The notes under the pieces were generated by a model that saw only the letters and a list, made by a program, of their open reading frames with translations, was not told the DNA's origin and searched no databases. Both the position numbers and the translations under genes were made by a program. A stretch of 64,000 nucleotides of DNA from Neisseria zoodegmatis (GTDB lineage: Bacteria; Pseudomonadota; Gammaproteobacteria; Burkholderiales; Neisseriaceae): the NCBI RefSeq assembly GCF_900187305.1, contig NZ_LT906434.1, positions 1,674,001-1,738,000 on the forward strand. Reading direction: 5' to 3'. Shown here piece by piece: positions 36,344-45,140 of this stretch; positions within the stretch are counted from its first letter, which is position 1, and every line of letters starts with the position of its first letter.

Positions 36344-37609
36344 ATGATAAATTCAACCCAACTTGACCATACCGCCGCCGTGCTTTCATCAATGCTGACG
36401 TTCCAACAGCCTGCCGACGCCGTGCTTTCCGCCTATTTCCGCGACCACAAAAAACTCGGCCGCCAAGACCGCCACGAAATCGCCGAAACCGCATTTGCCG
36501 CCTTGCGCCATTATCAAAAAATTTCCGCCGTACTGCGCCGCCCTCATGCCCAAGCCAAGCCGGCGGCACTGGCGGCTTTGGTACTCGGGCGCGGTGCGAA
36601 CATCAGCCAACTGAGCGATTTGACCAACGAAGAAGAACGGGAATTCTTAAGCCGTCTGAAAAGCCGCAAAACCGAGTTTTCAGACGGCCTCAACACAGCA
36701 GCGGAATTGCCTGAATGGCTGGTCAAACACTTGCAGGCGCATTACAGCGATGAAGCCATACTCGCATTCGGACGCAGCATCAGCCGCCCCGCCCCGCTGG
36801 ATTTGCGGGTCAATATTGCGCAAGCCAAGCGCGATAAGGTGTTGGAAAGTTTACAAAACGAAGGTTTGGCCGCCAAAGCCACACCGTTTTCTCCTTGGGG
36901 CATCCGTCTTCAAGATAAAGCCGCGCTCAACAAACATCCTCTGTTTTTGGACGGCACGTTGGAAGTTCAAGACGAAGGCAGCCAACTGCTCGCCTTGCTC
37001 ACCGGCGCCAAGCGCGGGGAAATGGTGGTGGATTTTTGCGCAGGTGCCGGCGGTAAAACGCTGGCGATCGGCGCGATGATGGCAAATAAAGGCCGCATTT
37101 ACGCGTTTGATATTGCCGAAAAACGCTTGGCAAACCTCAAACCGCGTATGGTGCGCGCCGGACTGACCAATATTCATCCCGAACGGATCAGCAGCGAACA
37201 CGACCCGCGCATAGGCCGTCTGAACGGCAAAGCCGACCGCGTGCTGGTTGATGCGCCCTGCTCCGGCCTCGGCACCTTGCGCCGCAATCCCGATTTGAAA
37301 TACCGCCAATCGCCCGAAACCGTGTCGAATCTTTTGGAACAGCAACACAGCATTCTGAACGCGGCGGCAGCGTTGGTGAAAGAACAAGGCCGTTTGGTGT
37401 ACGCAACGTGCAGCATCTTGCCGGAAGAAAACGAATTACAGGTTGAGCGTTTTTTAAGCGAACACCCTGAATTTGAACTGTTGGACTGCGCCGAACTGCT
37501 GCGCGCCGCCAAAGTGAACGGTTTGAACACCGGCAAATACCTGCGCATGGATACGGCGGAACACCATACCGACGGTTTCTTCGCCGCCGTGATGCAGCGT
37601 AAAGGCTGA
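36344..37609 (+). CDS. RsmB/NOP-family RNA (cytosine-5) methyltransferase
   Basis: 421 residues. The N-terminal helical domain is NusB-like, then the Rossmann SAM domain shows VVDFCAGAGGKTLAIG (motif I). The two catalytic cysteines are in VDAPCSGLGTLRRNPD (motif IV) and YATCSILPEEN (motif VI). It probably methylates rRNA C5, but whether the site is that of RsmB or another is not certain. A 12-bp inverted DUS pair (36651-36662 and 36677-36688) is embedded in the coding sequence and reads as ordinary residues. Confidence 0.88.
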   Translation: MINSTQLDHTAAVLSSMLTFQQPADAVLSAYFRDHKKLGRQDRHEIAETAFAALRHYQKISAVLRRPHAQAKPAALAALVLGRGANISQLSDLTNEEEREFLSRLKSRKTEFSDGLNTAAELPEWLVKHLQAHYSDEAILAFGRSISRPAPLDLRVNIAQAKRDKVLESLQNEGLAAKATPFSPWGIRLQDKAALNKHPLFLDGTLEVQDEGSQLLALLTGAKRGEMVVDFCAGAGGKTLAIGAMMANKGRIYAFDIAEKRLANLKPRMVRAGLTNIHPERISSEHDPRIGRLNGKADRVLVDAPCSGLGTLRRNPDLKYRQSPETVSNLLEQQHSILNAAAALVKEQGRLVYATCSILPEENELQVERFLSEHPEFELLDCAELLRAAKVNGLNTGKYLRMDTAEHHTDGFFAAVMQRKG

Positions 37610-37657
37610 TGCAATGTAAAGACTGATTGTTTAGTCAAACCATAAAGCTTAAAAGCA

Positions 37658-37693
37658 TTGAGGCCGTCTGAAAACATTTTCAGACGGCCTCAA
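37658..37693. terminator. DUS hairpin between convergent genes
   Basis: TTGAGGCCGTCTGAAAA and TTTTCAGACGGCCTCAA form a perfect 17-bp stem with almost no loop, between the RsmB-like gene (+) and the yidB-like gene (-). Confidence 0.85.
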
Positions 37694-37708
37694 TATTATC
37701 TAACAGGC

Positions 37709-38119
37709 TTATTTCATCAGGTTTTTCAATACCAAAGAAGCCAAATCATCCAAGCCGAAACCGTCGGCGTCTTGAGCTGAACCGTTGGGCGTGGCGCTGT
37801 CCACCAAATTGGGCAGATATTGCGCCAACAAATCGCTGGCTTGGCCGCCTTCCATGCCGAATTTGGAAGCGATTTGGTCGATCAGGCTGCTGCCCAAAGC
37901 AGACTGCAAATCGTTGCCGGATACGCTTTGGTTGCTGCCGTTGGAAATCCAGCTTTCCAACGCGCCGCCCAAACCGCCCTGCTGCAATTGGTTGATCAAA
38001 TTGCCGACGCCGCCGCTTTGGCGGACTAAGTCCAAGACCATTTGAATCGCGGTGTTTTGCTGGTTGCTGCCGCCGATGGCCGATGCTGCCGCGCTGAGCA
38101 ATGAATCCATTAAAGCCAT
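37709..38119 (-). CDS. YidB-family (DUF937) protein
   Basis: 136 residues from MALMDSLLSAAAS. It has the DUF937/YidB pattern: AIQMVLDLVRQSGGVGNLINQLQQGGLG, then a Ser/Asn-rich WISNGSNQSVSG and a helical LIDQIASKFGM...LAQYLPNLVDSATPNG. Family function is unknown; it is a small soluble cytosolic protein. The frame upstream of the chosen ATG is unrelated sequence. Confidence 0.85.
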   Translation of the reverse strand: MALMDSLLSAAASAIGGSNQQNTAIQMVLDLVRQSGGVGNLINQLQQGGLGGALESWISNGSNQSVSGNDLQSALGSSLIDQIASKFGMEGGQASDLLAQYLPNLVDSATPNGSAQDADGFGLDDLASLVLKNLMK

Positions 38120-38202
38120 GATGTGTTCTCTCTTATGTGGGTAAAAATGGGAAGTGTAGCAAAGAATAAGGCAAGGATAAGTTGCCTTATTTGATTTCAG
38201 GC

Positions 38203-38240
38203 AGGCCGTCTGAAAAATATTGTTAGTTTCAGACGGCCTC
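38203..38240. terminator. DUS hairpin overlapping the ruvX stop
   Basis: AGGCCGTCTGAAA and TTTCAGACGGCCT pair; the right arm supplies the last codons (Glu-Ala-Val-stop) of ruvX. Confidence 0.75.
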
Positions 38241-38699
38241 TCCGTCTGCTTCTCTGCCGTTGAAATATTCCGCCGCGCCGCCTTCAAAAAAGCCCTGCAA
38301 AATCGCTTGAGCGGCCACTTGGTCTAGCACCTGTTTCTGCTTTTTGCCGAACACCTGCGCTTCGGCCAACAGGCTTTCCGCATACAGCGACGACATACGC
38401 TCGTCCACCCAATACACCGGCAGATTAAAATGACCGTGCAAACGGCGGCCGAATTTGCGGCTCAGGCGGGTTAACTCGTGTTCCGTGCCGTCGGTGTGAA
38501 CGGGCAAGCCGACGACGAAATGTTTGGGCTGCCATTCTTTCACGAGCTTGGCGATGGCTTCAAACTTGGCATCGTTGCTGTCGCCCGTTACCGTGTTGAT
38601 GGGATGCGCCGTGCCGACTTCGGCATCACCTTCGGCCACACCAATGCGCGTTTCGCCGAAATCAAACGCCAGCGTTGTGCCGCGCGGCGCTTTAAGCAT
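38229..38699 (-). CDS. ruvX: Putative pre-16S rRNA nuclease / Holliday junction resolvase RuvX (YqgF)
   Basis: About 156 residues from MLKAPRG; ATG 38708 is an alternative. RNase H-like fold with the catalytic Asp in [15 protein letters not shown], then [12 protein letters not shown] and the late YWVDERMSS strand. It processes the 5' end of 16S rRNA; a recombination role is also claimed for the family. It overlaps the end of yqgE by 8 bases, the conserved yqgE-yqgF pair. The C-terminal Glu-Ala-Val-stop is encoded by a DUS. Confidence 0.93.
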   Translation of the reverse strand: MLKAPRGTTLAFDFGETRIGVAEGDAEVGTAHPINTVTGDSNDAKFEAIAKLVKEWQPKHFVVGLPVHTDGTEHELTRLSRKFGRRLHGHFNLPVYWVDERMSSLYAESLLAEAQVFGKKQKQVLDQVAAQAILQGFFEGGAAEYFNGREADGEAV

Positions 38700-39240
38700 G
38701 GCCGGCACCGTTCATAATCAGGCTGGGATTGATGCCGACTTTGGCAAACGCGGCTTCATAGCGGTCGGCATAGGGCAGGTCAAACAGGATTTTGGTGTCG
38801 GCAGGCACGGTCAACCACGCATTGGCGGCCAGCTCTTCCTCCAGCTGCCCCGCTTCCCAGCTGGCATAGCCTATGCTGACCACGGCTTTATCCACCGCAT
38901 CGGGCTGCGCGAGATTTTCGATAATGTCGCGCGAAGTCGTCAACGCCACATCGCTGTTCACAATCAGGCTGTTCTGCCAATTACCCACCGGCGTGTGCAC
39001 CACATAGCCGCGATCGATTTGAACAGGCCCGCCCATCATCACCCATTCGTTTTGGAAACGTTCGGGGATATTGGTATCGGCGGCGGCGAAAATCAAATCC
39101 ATCGTTACCGGGGAAGGTTTGTTGATGACAATACCCATCGCCCCTTCTTCGTTGTGTTGGCACAAATACACCACGCTGCCTTCAAAAAACGGATCGTCCA
39201 TTGACGGCATGGCTACCAGAAAATGGTCTGCGAGATTCAT
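38692..39240 (-). CDS. yqgE: YqgE/AlgH family protein (DUF179)
   Basis: 182 residues. It has the signature [25 protein letters not shown], followed by [13 protein letters not shown] and a [15 protein letters not shown] strand. A conserved soluble protein, usually found beside yqgF as here; biochemical function unresolved. Confidence 0.93.
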   Translation of the reverse strand: MNLADHFLVAMPSMDDPFFEGSVVYLCQHNEEGAMGIVINKPSPVTMDLIFAAADTNIPERFQNEWVMMGGPVQIDRGYVVHTPVGNWQNSLIVNSDVALTTSRDIIENLAQPDAVDKAVVSIGYASWEAGQLEEELAANAWLTVPADTKILFDLPYADRYEAAFAKVGINPSLIMNGAGHA

Positions 39241-39337
39241 GTTATCGCTCGTAAAGTCAGTGAATGAAAGTAGAAATGGGGCTTATGTGATTTTTTACAA
39301 GGCGGGGAATCTGCAAAATCGTTGTGATGAATAGGAA

Positions 39338-39382
39338 TGAATCGAGGCCGTCTGAAATTGGTTTTCAGACGGCCTCGATTCA
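39338..39382. terminator. Long DUS hairpin after the MFS transporter
   Basis: TGAATCGAGGCCGTCTGAAA and its exact complement form a 20-bp perfect stem, extending the usual 12-bp pairing by eight bases. Confidence 0.85.
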
Positions 39383-39415
39383 CTTTTAAAATCAAAGTTC
39401 TCCAATGGTAAAAGC

Positions 39416-40957
39416 CTAGCGGAACAAATCCATCACTTTGGCAAACACCATCACCACGCCGTACAGCAGCGGCACGCCCGCCAACACCCAACGCCACCAC
39501 ACACGCACGCCGCCGTGCGACACTTCTTCTGCCGTGAGATACGCATCGGAAAGCGTGGTTTCATCATCGGGGTTATGGCTTTGCGCCGCGTCTTTCACGC
39601 TTTTATCGTGGTGTTTTTCATGCACGGGTTTAACAAGCAGATTGCACACCAAGCCCACCACCAACAGCGCCGCCATGATATACATGGTAATGCTGTAAGC
39701 CTGCGCCGCCGGTACGCCGCTGTCAATCTGTCCTTGGCGGATATAGTTAACCAACACGGGACCGAGTACCGCCGCTGCCGACCACGCCAGCAGCAAACGG
39801 CCATGAATCGCGCCCACTTGGTAAGTGCCGAACAAGTCTTTCAGATAGGCTGGAATCGCCGCGAAACCGCCGCCGTACATCGACATAATGATGCAGAAAC
39901 CCACCACAAACAGCGCCTTGCTGCCGCTCTCGCCGATAGACGGAATGGCAAAATAAAGCAGCGAACCCAACACAAAAAATATCGTGTAGGTATTTTTGCG
40001 GCCGATTTTGTCGGAAATGCTCGACCAGAAAAAACGGCCGCCCATATTAAACAAGCTCAGCAAACCCACGAAACCGGCTGCCGCCGCCACGCCCACCGCC
40101 GCGCCTTGTCCTACCGAAGCCTCGGAAAACAATTCCTGAATCATTACCGAAGCCTGACCCAATACGCCGATGCCCGCCGTTACGTTCAAACACAAAATAC
40201 AGAAAAGCAGCCAAAACTGCGGCGTTTTAATCGCCTGCGCCGCATTTACATGGCTGCTGCTCACCAATTTCTTGGCCTTCGCCGGCGGCACAAAACCTTC
40301 GGGTTTCCAGCCTTCGGCGGGCACGCGGATGGTAAACACGCCGAAGAGCATGAAAATAAAATAGAAAATACCGAGCACAACAAAGGTTTCCGCCACGCCG
40401 GTGGAGCTTGCGCTGCCAAACGCGTTCATCAAAGCCACGGATAAAGGCGAGGCCAACATCGCGCCGCCGCCAAATCCCATAATCGCCAAACCCGTTGCCA
40501 TGCCCGGTTTGTCGGGAAACCATTTCATCAGCGTCGATACCGGCCCGATGTAGCCCAAGCCCAAGCCCACGCCGCCGAGTACGCCGTTGCCCAGATACAG
40601 CAGCCACAGATTATGGGTGTAAACGCCCAGCGCCGACACCAAAAATCCCAAGCTGAAACAGCAGGCGGCAACAAACATGGCTTTGCGCGGCCCTACCCGC
40701 TCCATCCAAGTGCCGAACATCGCCGCCGATGCGCCCAGCACCGCCAAAGCAATACTGAACACCCAGCCCACCGTAGTCAGCTTCCAGTCGCCCGGAGCCG
40801 ATTCGGTGATACCGATGATTTTGGTAAGAGGAGCATTAAACACGGAATAGGCATAAATCTGCCCGATAGACAAATGAACCGCCAACGCGGCAGGCGGCAC
40901 CAGCCACCGGTTGAAGCCGGGTGCGGCCACGGTGTTGGCTTTATCTAAAAAAGACAT
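39416..40957 (-). CDS. OFA-family MFS transporter (oxalate/formate antiporter-like)
   Basis: 513 residues with about twelve helices. It has the OFA-type start RWLVPPAALAVHLSIGQIYAYSVFN, the loop motif FGTWMERVGPRKAM, GLGLGYIGPVSTLMKWFPDKPG in helix 4-5, and a second-half DKIGRKNTY loop. The family exchanges small monocarboxylates or dicarboxylates; the substrate here is unknown. No oxalate-metabolism genes are adjacent. Confidence 0.88.
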   Translation of the reverse strand: MSFLDKANTVAAPGFNRWLVPPAALAVHLSIGQIYAYSVFNAPLTKIIGITESAPGDWKLTTVGWVFSIALAVLGASAAMFGTWMERVGPRKAMFVAACCFSLGFLVSALGVYTHNLWLLYLGNGVLGGVGLGLGYIGPVSTLMKWFPDKPGMATGLAIMGFGGGAMLASPLSVALMNAFGSASSTGVAETFVVLGIFYFIFMLFGVFTIRVPAEGWKPEGFVPPAKAKKLVSSSHVNAAQAIKTPQFWLLFCILCLNVTAGIGVLGQASVMIQELFSEASVGQGAAVGVAAAAGFVGLLSLFNMGGRFFWSSISDKIGRKNTYTIFFVLGSLLYFAIPSIGESGSKALFVVGFCIIMSMYGGGFAAIPAYLKDLFGTYQVGAIHGRLLLAWSAAAVLGPVLVNYIRQGQIDSGVPAAQAYSITMYIMAALLVVGLVCNLLVKPVHEKHHDKSVKDAAQSHNPDDETTLSDAYLTAEEVSHGGVRVWWRWVLAGVPLLYGVVMVFAKVMDLFR

Positions 40958-41364
40958 GAAATTCCTTCGGATGATTGAATGTGCGCGAGATATGAAAAGC
41001 AGCTAGTCCGTTGCGCAAAAACACAAACCGCAAAACGCTGCCGTTTCGTCCATACCGTTTTCAGAAACGGCATATTTTATCAAAACATCGCTTCCTTTTA
41101 CGGAAAACGTCAGTGATTTTATTTACATTCCGATATGCAGCAAATTCATATAACGCCGCCGAGCCTGAGGCCGTCTGAAACTTATCACGCCGATATGGGT
41201 CAGAATATGGTTCAGACGGCCTCAAACCGATAAACTGCAACATTATTTCCAAGCATTCCAATGTAAAGCCGCCGCTTTACATTCTTTACTTTCACTTAGA
41301 TTAAATTTACGTTATATTACGTTTAAGTTTAATCACCAAATATGACAGCCCGAAAGGATACCTT
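40958..41364. other. 407-bp intergenic region before nadE
   Basis: It holds a GCCGTTTC/GAAACGGC hairpin near 41039-41070, a wide DUS pair (41168-41222), and an AT-rich stretch at 41290-41345 likely to contain the nadE promoter (for example TTATATTACG). No gene is visible. Confidence 0.5.
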
Positions 41365-42159
41365 ATGCAAACACAAGCCGTTATCGACCATATTGTCGGT
41401 TGGTTGAAAGACTACGCAGCCAAAGCTAAAGCCAAAGGCTTTGTGGTAGGCGTATCCGGCGGTGTGGATTCAGCAGTCGTATCCATTTTGGCCGCACGCA
41501 CCGGCCTGCCGACTTTGGTGCTCGACATGCCCATCCGCCAGAAAGCCGACCAAAGCAGCCGTTCCAAAGCCCATATCGAAAACCTGCACCAGCGCTTTCC
41601 CAACGTGCAGAGTATGTATATCGACCTCACGCCTACGTTTGATACTTTCGCCGGAACGGTGGAAGTAAACGAAAGCGACTACCCCGCCAAACAGCTCGCC
41701 CTAGCCAACGCCCGCTCACGCCTGCGCATGCTTACCCTTTATTACTACGCACAAATCAACGGCTTTTTAGTGACCGGCACCGGCAATAAAGTAGAAGATT
41801 TCGGCGTAGGCTTTTTCACCAAATACGGCGACGGCGGCGTCGATATCAACCCCATCGGCGACCTGCTGAAAACCCAAGTTTACCAACTGGCCTCAACACT
41901 CAATGTGATTGAATCCATTCAAGTGGCTGCCCCGACCGACGGCTTGTGGGACACCGACCGCACCGACGAAGAACAAATGGGCGCGACCTACCCCGAGCTG
42001 GAATGGGCCATGAGTGTTTACGGCTGGAACCGCCCGGAAGACTTCGAAGGCCGCCAACGCGAAGTTCTGGAAATCTACACCCGCCTGAATCAAGCCATGC
42101 AGCATAAGGTTAACCCGATTCCGGTTTGCACCATTCCGCATGATTTGATTTCTTCTTAA
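41365..42159 (+). CDS. nadE: Ammonia-dependent NAD+ synthetase
   Basis: 264 residues. It amidates nicotinic acid adenine dinucleotide to NAD. It has the ATP-pyrophosphatase P-loop GVSGGVDSAV, the core NARSRLRMLTLYYYAQ, GTGNKVEDFGVGFFTKYGDGG, and NPIGDLLKTQV. It is single-domain, lacking the glutaminase, so it uses ammonia. AAAGGA lies upstream of the ATG. Confidence 0.96.
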   Translation: MQTQAVIDHIVGWLKDYAAKAKAKGFVVGVSGGVDSAVVSILAARTGLPTLVLDMPIRQKADQSSRSKAHIENLHQRFPNVQSMYIDLTPTFDTFAGTVEVNESDYPAKQLALANARSRLRMLTLYYYAQINGFLVTGTGNKVEDFGVGFFTKYGDGGVDINPIGDLLKTQVYQLASTLNVIESIQVAAPTDGLWDTDRTDEEQMGATYPELEWAMSVYGWNRPEDFEGRQREVLEIYTRLNQAMQHKVNPIPVCTIPHDLISS

Positions 42160-42177
42160 GAAACGTCCATAACTTTA

Positions 42178-42213
42178 AAGGCCGTCTGAAAAAAATATTT
42201 CAGACGGCCTTTT
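42178..42213. terminator. DUS hairpin after nadE
   Basis: AAAGGCCGTCTGAAA and TTTCAGACGGCCTTT pair around a short A/T loop just downstream of nadE. Confidence 0.85.
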
Positions 42214-42360
42214 ACTTAAACAGACATTGGTCGATTGAGAGCGGACAGGTAATCCGCCGCTACGAAAGTTGTTTAAGGCTCCAAAGTTCGCTTGCGTGAA
42301 ATCCGTTTAACAGTTTTGACAAACCCTGCATAGCTTGTTGTGGCAAACCTGAAAAATTCG

Positions 42361-42414
42361 CTTTGGCAAAACCTACTGGCGGGTTTTAGCGAAGCTCGCT
42401 TTCAGACGGCCTCA
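42361..42414. repeat. TTTCGCTAAAA-family repeat, left copy
   Basis: Read on the reverse strand it runs AGGCCGTCTGAAAGCGAGCT, then TTCGCTAAAACCCGC. It matches the element at 43948-44034 in opposite orientation, so the pair flanks the efflux gene as an inverted repeat. Confidence 0.65.
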
Positions 42415-42454
42415 AGCATATGGCAAGCCTATCTCAATCAAAACCTTTTGCAGC

Positions 42455-43912
42455 TCACCCATCAACCCAACCGCCGCCCAACGCCTTATACAAACCGATC
42501 AGCATCCGCGCCCGTGCCAGTTGCGATTGAATCAGGTTTTCCTGCATCGCTTCTTCGTTCAGGCGTGCGGTGAGGGCGTTATCGAGCGTTTTCTGGCCGT
42601 ATTTAAACAGTTTTTCGGCATCGCCCGCCTGTTTTGCCGCCTGTTTGTATGCGGTAACGAGCAAGGTGTTTTGGCGGGTGAGCGCGCTGTGTGCCTGATA
42701 TGCGCTGTCCACTTCGCCGAGGGCTTTGAGGATGTTTTGGTCGTATTGCAATAAGGCCGTCTGAAGCCGTGCATCGGCGGCGGCGATATTGGCTTTGATG
42801 CGCCCGTTGGTGAAAATCGGCACTTTGATGCCCGCTTTGATTAAGCTGCCCCAGCCTTTTAAATCGCTGTCGCTGTCGATACTGATGGTGCCTCTGCCCA
42901 AAAATTCGATTGTAAACCGCGGCAGCAAATCGGCTTTGGCGCTGGCGAGCTTGGCGGCATAGGCGTTCACTTGCGCGGCATGGGCGCGGATGTCGGGGCG
43001 GCGCTCAAGCAGGCCTTGCGGGGTTTGGCCGCTCGGGGCGACAGGTTGCGCGCTCAAGATGTTGATGCTGCTTGCAGGCAGGGCGAAGGTTTGCGGGGTT
43101 TGGCCGGTAAGCACGGCGATGCTGCGTACATGGGCGGCGTATTCCGATTCGATGGTGCTTTGTTTGGCGCGCAAGGCGGTGAGTTTGGCGGCGACTTCGT
43201 CCACTTCATAAGCGGTAACGTGGCCTGCTTTGAAACGGCCTTGCACATATTTCGCCAGCCGCTCCACGGTGGCGATATTGCGGTTGACCGACTTCAAACG
43301 CGCTTGGGCGGCGCGGGCTTGCAGGTAATGCTCGGCAATTTCGCCACCGATCAGCACTTGCGTGCCGTACACTTCTTCCTGCCTGCCGAGTGCGGCATAA
43401 GCGGCGGCATCGGCATCGCTGCGTTTCTGCCCAAAAATATCCGGCTCCCACGACGCGGAAAAACCACCCGTGAGGCTGTTGCCTTTCAACGTGAAACGCT
43501 CGCCCGCCAAATCGGCAGCCTGCGGAATCCTGCCCAACAAGGCGCGCTCTTCGTCGCTCAGCGGGTTGCTGATGCGGGCGTTGAGGCGCGATGCTTCCGC
43601 GCCCGCGCCAACCGTCGGGCCTTTGTCGGCATCGGCCAAGCGCTCAATGGCGCGCGCTTCGTTCAAACGGCTGCGGGCGATTTGGATATCGTGGTTTTGC
43701 TGCAAACCTTGTTCGATTAAGCGGCTGAGTACGGGGTCGTTCCAATGCTGCCACCAGCGGCCGATTTCCGCGCTGCCGCGCGCCGCTTCCGCTTGGCTGA
43801 AGGCTTGCGGAATATCGATTTTGCTTTCGAGCGGCACAACGGTGTTTTTGCAGGCGGCGAGCATCAGTGCCAACATCAGGCTGCTTGCAACAGTGTTCAA
43901 ACGGGGTTTCAT
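42455..43912 (-). CDS. TolC/NodT-family efflux outer-membrane lipoprotein
   Basis: 485 residues. Lipobox LAAC (Cys21) follows a 20-residue signal. The two-repeat OEP architecture is visible: RWWQHWNDPVLSRLIEQGLQQN, ARSRLNEARAI, then LLERRPDIRAHAAQVNAYAAKL in the second repeat, with long heptad-like helices. It forms the outer-membrane channel of tripartite pumps. No RND, ABC or MFP partner gene lies beside it, so it probably docks to a pump encoded elsewhere. The gene is bracketed by inverted repeats with uptake sequences, consistent with acquisition as a unit. Confidence 0.9.
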   Translation of the reverse strand: MKPRLNTVASSLMLALMLAACKNTVVPLESKIDIPQAFSQAEAARGSAEIGRWWQHWNDPVLSRLIEQGLQQNHDIQIARSRLNEARAIERLADADKGPTVGAGAEASRLNARISNPLSDEERALLGRIPQAADLAGERFTLKGNSLTGGFSASWEPDIFGQKRSDADAAAYAALGRQEEVYGTQVLIGGEIAEHYLQARAAQARLKSVNRNIATVERLAKYVQGRFKAGHVTAYEVDEVAAKLTALRAKQSTIESEYAAHVRSIAVLTGQTPQTFALPASSINILSAQPVAPSGQTPQGLLERRPDIRAHAAQVNAYAAKLASAKADLLPRFTIEFLGRGTISIDSDSDLKGWGSLIKAGIKVPIFTNGRIKANIAAADARLQTALLQYDQNILKALGEVDSAYQAHSALTRQNTLLVTAYKQAAKQAGDAEKLFKYGQKTLDNALTARLNEEAMQENLIQSQLARARMLIGLYKALGGGWVDG

Positions 43913-43932
43913 GGCTTTTCCTTATCTTTATT

Positions 43933-43944
43933 TTCAGACAGGCA
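43933..43944 (-). repeat. TG-type uptake sequence (TGCCTGTCTGAA dialect)
   Basis: The complement reads TGCCTGTCTGAA, a dialect known from N. wadsworthii-type species, only 3 bases from a canonical AGGCCGTCTGAA at 43948. Further copies lie at 44731, 45140, 47811 and 47836. Confidence 0.75.
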
Positions 43945-43947
43945 TGG

Positions 43948-44034
43948 AGGCCGTCTGAAAGCGAGCTGTGCGAGCTTCGCTAAAACCCGCTAGCGGGTTT
44001 CGCTAAAGCAAACTTTGTGAGTTTCGCTAAAACG
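43948..44034. repeat. TTTCGCTAAAA-family repeat, right copy
   Basis: AGGCCGTCTGAAAGCGAGCT is followed by three TTCGCTAAA(A/G) units separated by short palindromic stretches such as CCCGCTAGCGGG. It is the inverted partner of 42361-42414. Confidence 0.7.
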
Positions 44035-44062
44035 TTTGTGTCGATTACTTCGGTCATGCGGC

Positions 44063-44716
44063 TTACACATATTTCTCCGCCTCGCGGATACTAAGTTTCA
44101 CCATACGGCTGCGATACCGTCCGATAAATGCCCGCACCCATTCGGGGTTGGTTTTACTGTAATCGCGCAACGCCCAGCCGATGGCTTTGTTGATGAAAAA
44201 TTCTTTTTGCTCCAGATTGTTGCAGATAATTTGCTCCAGCAGCGCGGTGTCGGTTTTATCTTTGCGCAAAAGTTGGTGGTCGATGGCGACGCGCCGCAGC
44301 CAGATATTGCCGCTGTTGCTCCAATCCAGCAGCACGGCATTGGTTTCGGGGTAAACCAAAGCGATGCCGCCGACAATGCGGTCGAGCACGTCCGCCGTAT
44401 CCCACCACGATTTTTCGGTAATCAGCTTTTTCAGGTGCGGAATGTCTAGCGGCGTGAGCTTTTTCTGCATGGTTTTCAGATACTCAAGCGCACAGTATTG
44501 CAGCTCACGATGCGGATTAGCCCAACATTGTTCGACAAACCGCCAGTCAACTTCTTCTGCCGCCGCATTTTTAAACAACGGCTTGCAGATTTTAGCCAAA
44601 CGCGGCTTGCTGATGCCGAGATAGTCGAAACGGTGTTTCATATAGGCTTTCATCGGCACGGCGCGTTCGGGGTTGGCTTCGCGGGTAAGGATAGCGAGCA
44701 GTTCTTCGTAATTCAT
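44063..44716 (-). CDS. DNA alkylation repair protein (AlkD-like)
   Basis: 217 residues of HEAT-like helical repeats. It excises alkylated purines without base flipping. It has ISKPRLAKICK, the ANPHRELQYCALEYL repeat, and the catalytic-region WWDTADVLDRIVGG with its tryptophans and Asp. It sits near the O6-methylguanine methyltransferase at 45141, forming a loose alkylation-repair group. The local uptake sequences are of the TG dialect. Confidence 0.9.
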   Translation of the reverse strand: MNYEELLAILTREANPERAVPMKAYMKHRFDYLGISKPRLAKICKPLFKNAAAEEVDWRFVEQCWANPHRELQYCALEYLKTMQKKLTPLDIPHLKKLITEKSWWDTADVLDRIVGGIALVYPETNAVLLDWSNSGNIWLRRVAIDHQLLRKDKTDTALLEQIICNNLEQKEFFINKAIGWALRDYSKTNPEWVRAFIGRYRSRMVKLSIREAEKYV

Positions 44717-44751
44717 CGTATATACACTTTTTCAGACAGGCATTGTGATAT

Positions 44752-45078
44752 CTAGAGAAAATAGGCAGAAACTATGTGTACCAACGCCACTAAAGCCGGG
44801 GAAATAACGGCTACAACACCTCTTTTTATATTTACTAAAGAATCAATCGCTTGGATAACACCTGCAACCAACAACCATGCCGTAGCCTGTCCGGGCAACC
44901 AAACCAAAACCGCTGCCAAGCCCAAACCAAAAGGAACAGCTCGCGCTGCATACATATGGGGATAATACATAGACAATTCAGGAGAACCAGATAGCCTTTG
45001 CGGGGCGAACAGTGCAAATAAACCAAATGCAGCAGAAGCCAAAGCCAAAACGACATTTAAAATAATAAGCCCATTCAT
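44752..45078 (-). CDS. Small membrane protein (DUF4267-like)
   Basis: 108 residues with four predicted helices, beginning LIILNVVLALASAAFGLFALF. The motif YYPHMYAARAVPFGLGL is reminiscent of DUF4267. Function unknown. It is on the same strand as alkD, between it and the ada-like gene. Confidence 0.7.
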   Translation of the reverse strand: MNGLIILNVVLALASAAFGLFALFAPQRLSGSPELSMYYPHMYAARAVPFGLGLAAVLVWLPGQATAWLLVAGVIQAIDSLVNIKRGVVAVISPALVALVHIVSAYFL

Positions 45079-45140
45079 GCTGTTACCTTTCTTAACTTTA
45101 GTATAGACAAATCATTAGGCAATACTGGCACTTTTATTTT

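Noticed and set aside
39515..40444. 309-codon forward open frame
   Set aside because: Antisense to the OFA-type MFS transporter; His/Gln/Arg-rich shadow translation.
42455..43912. Efflux outer-membrane gene and the ABC-2 permease as one pump
   Set aside because: They are 5 kb apart with unrelated genes on both strands between them; no evidence of co-transcription.
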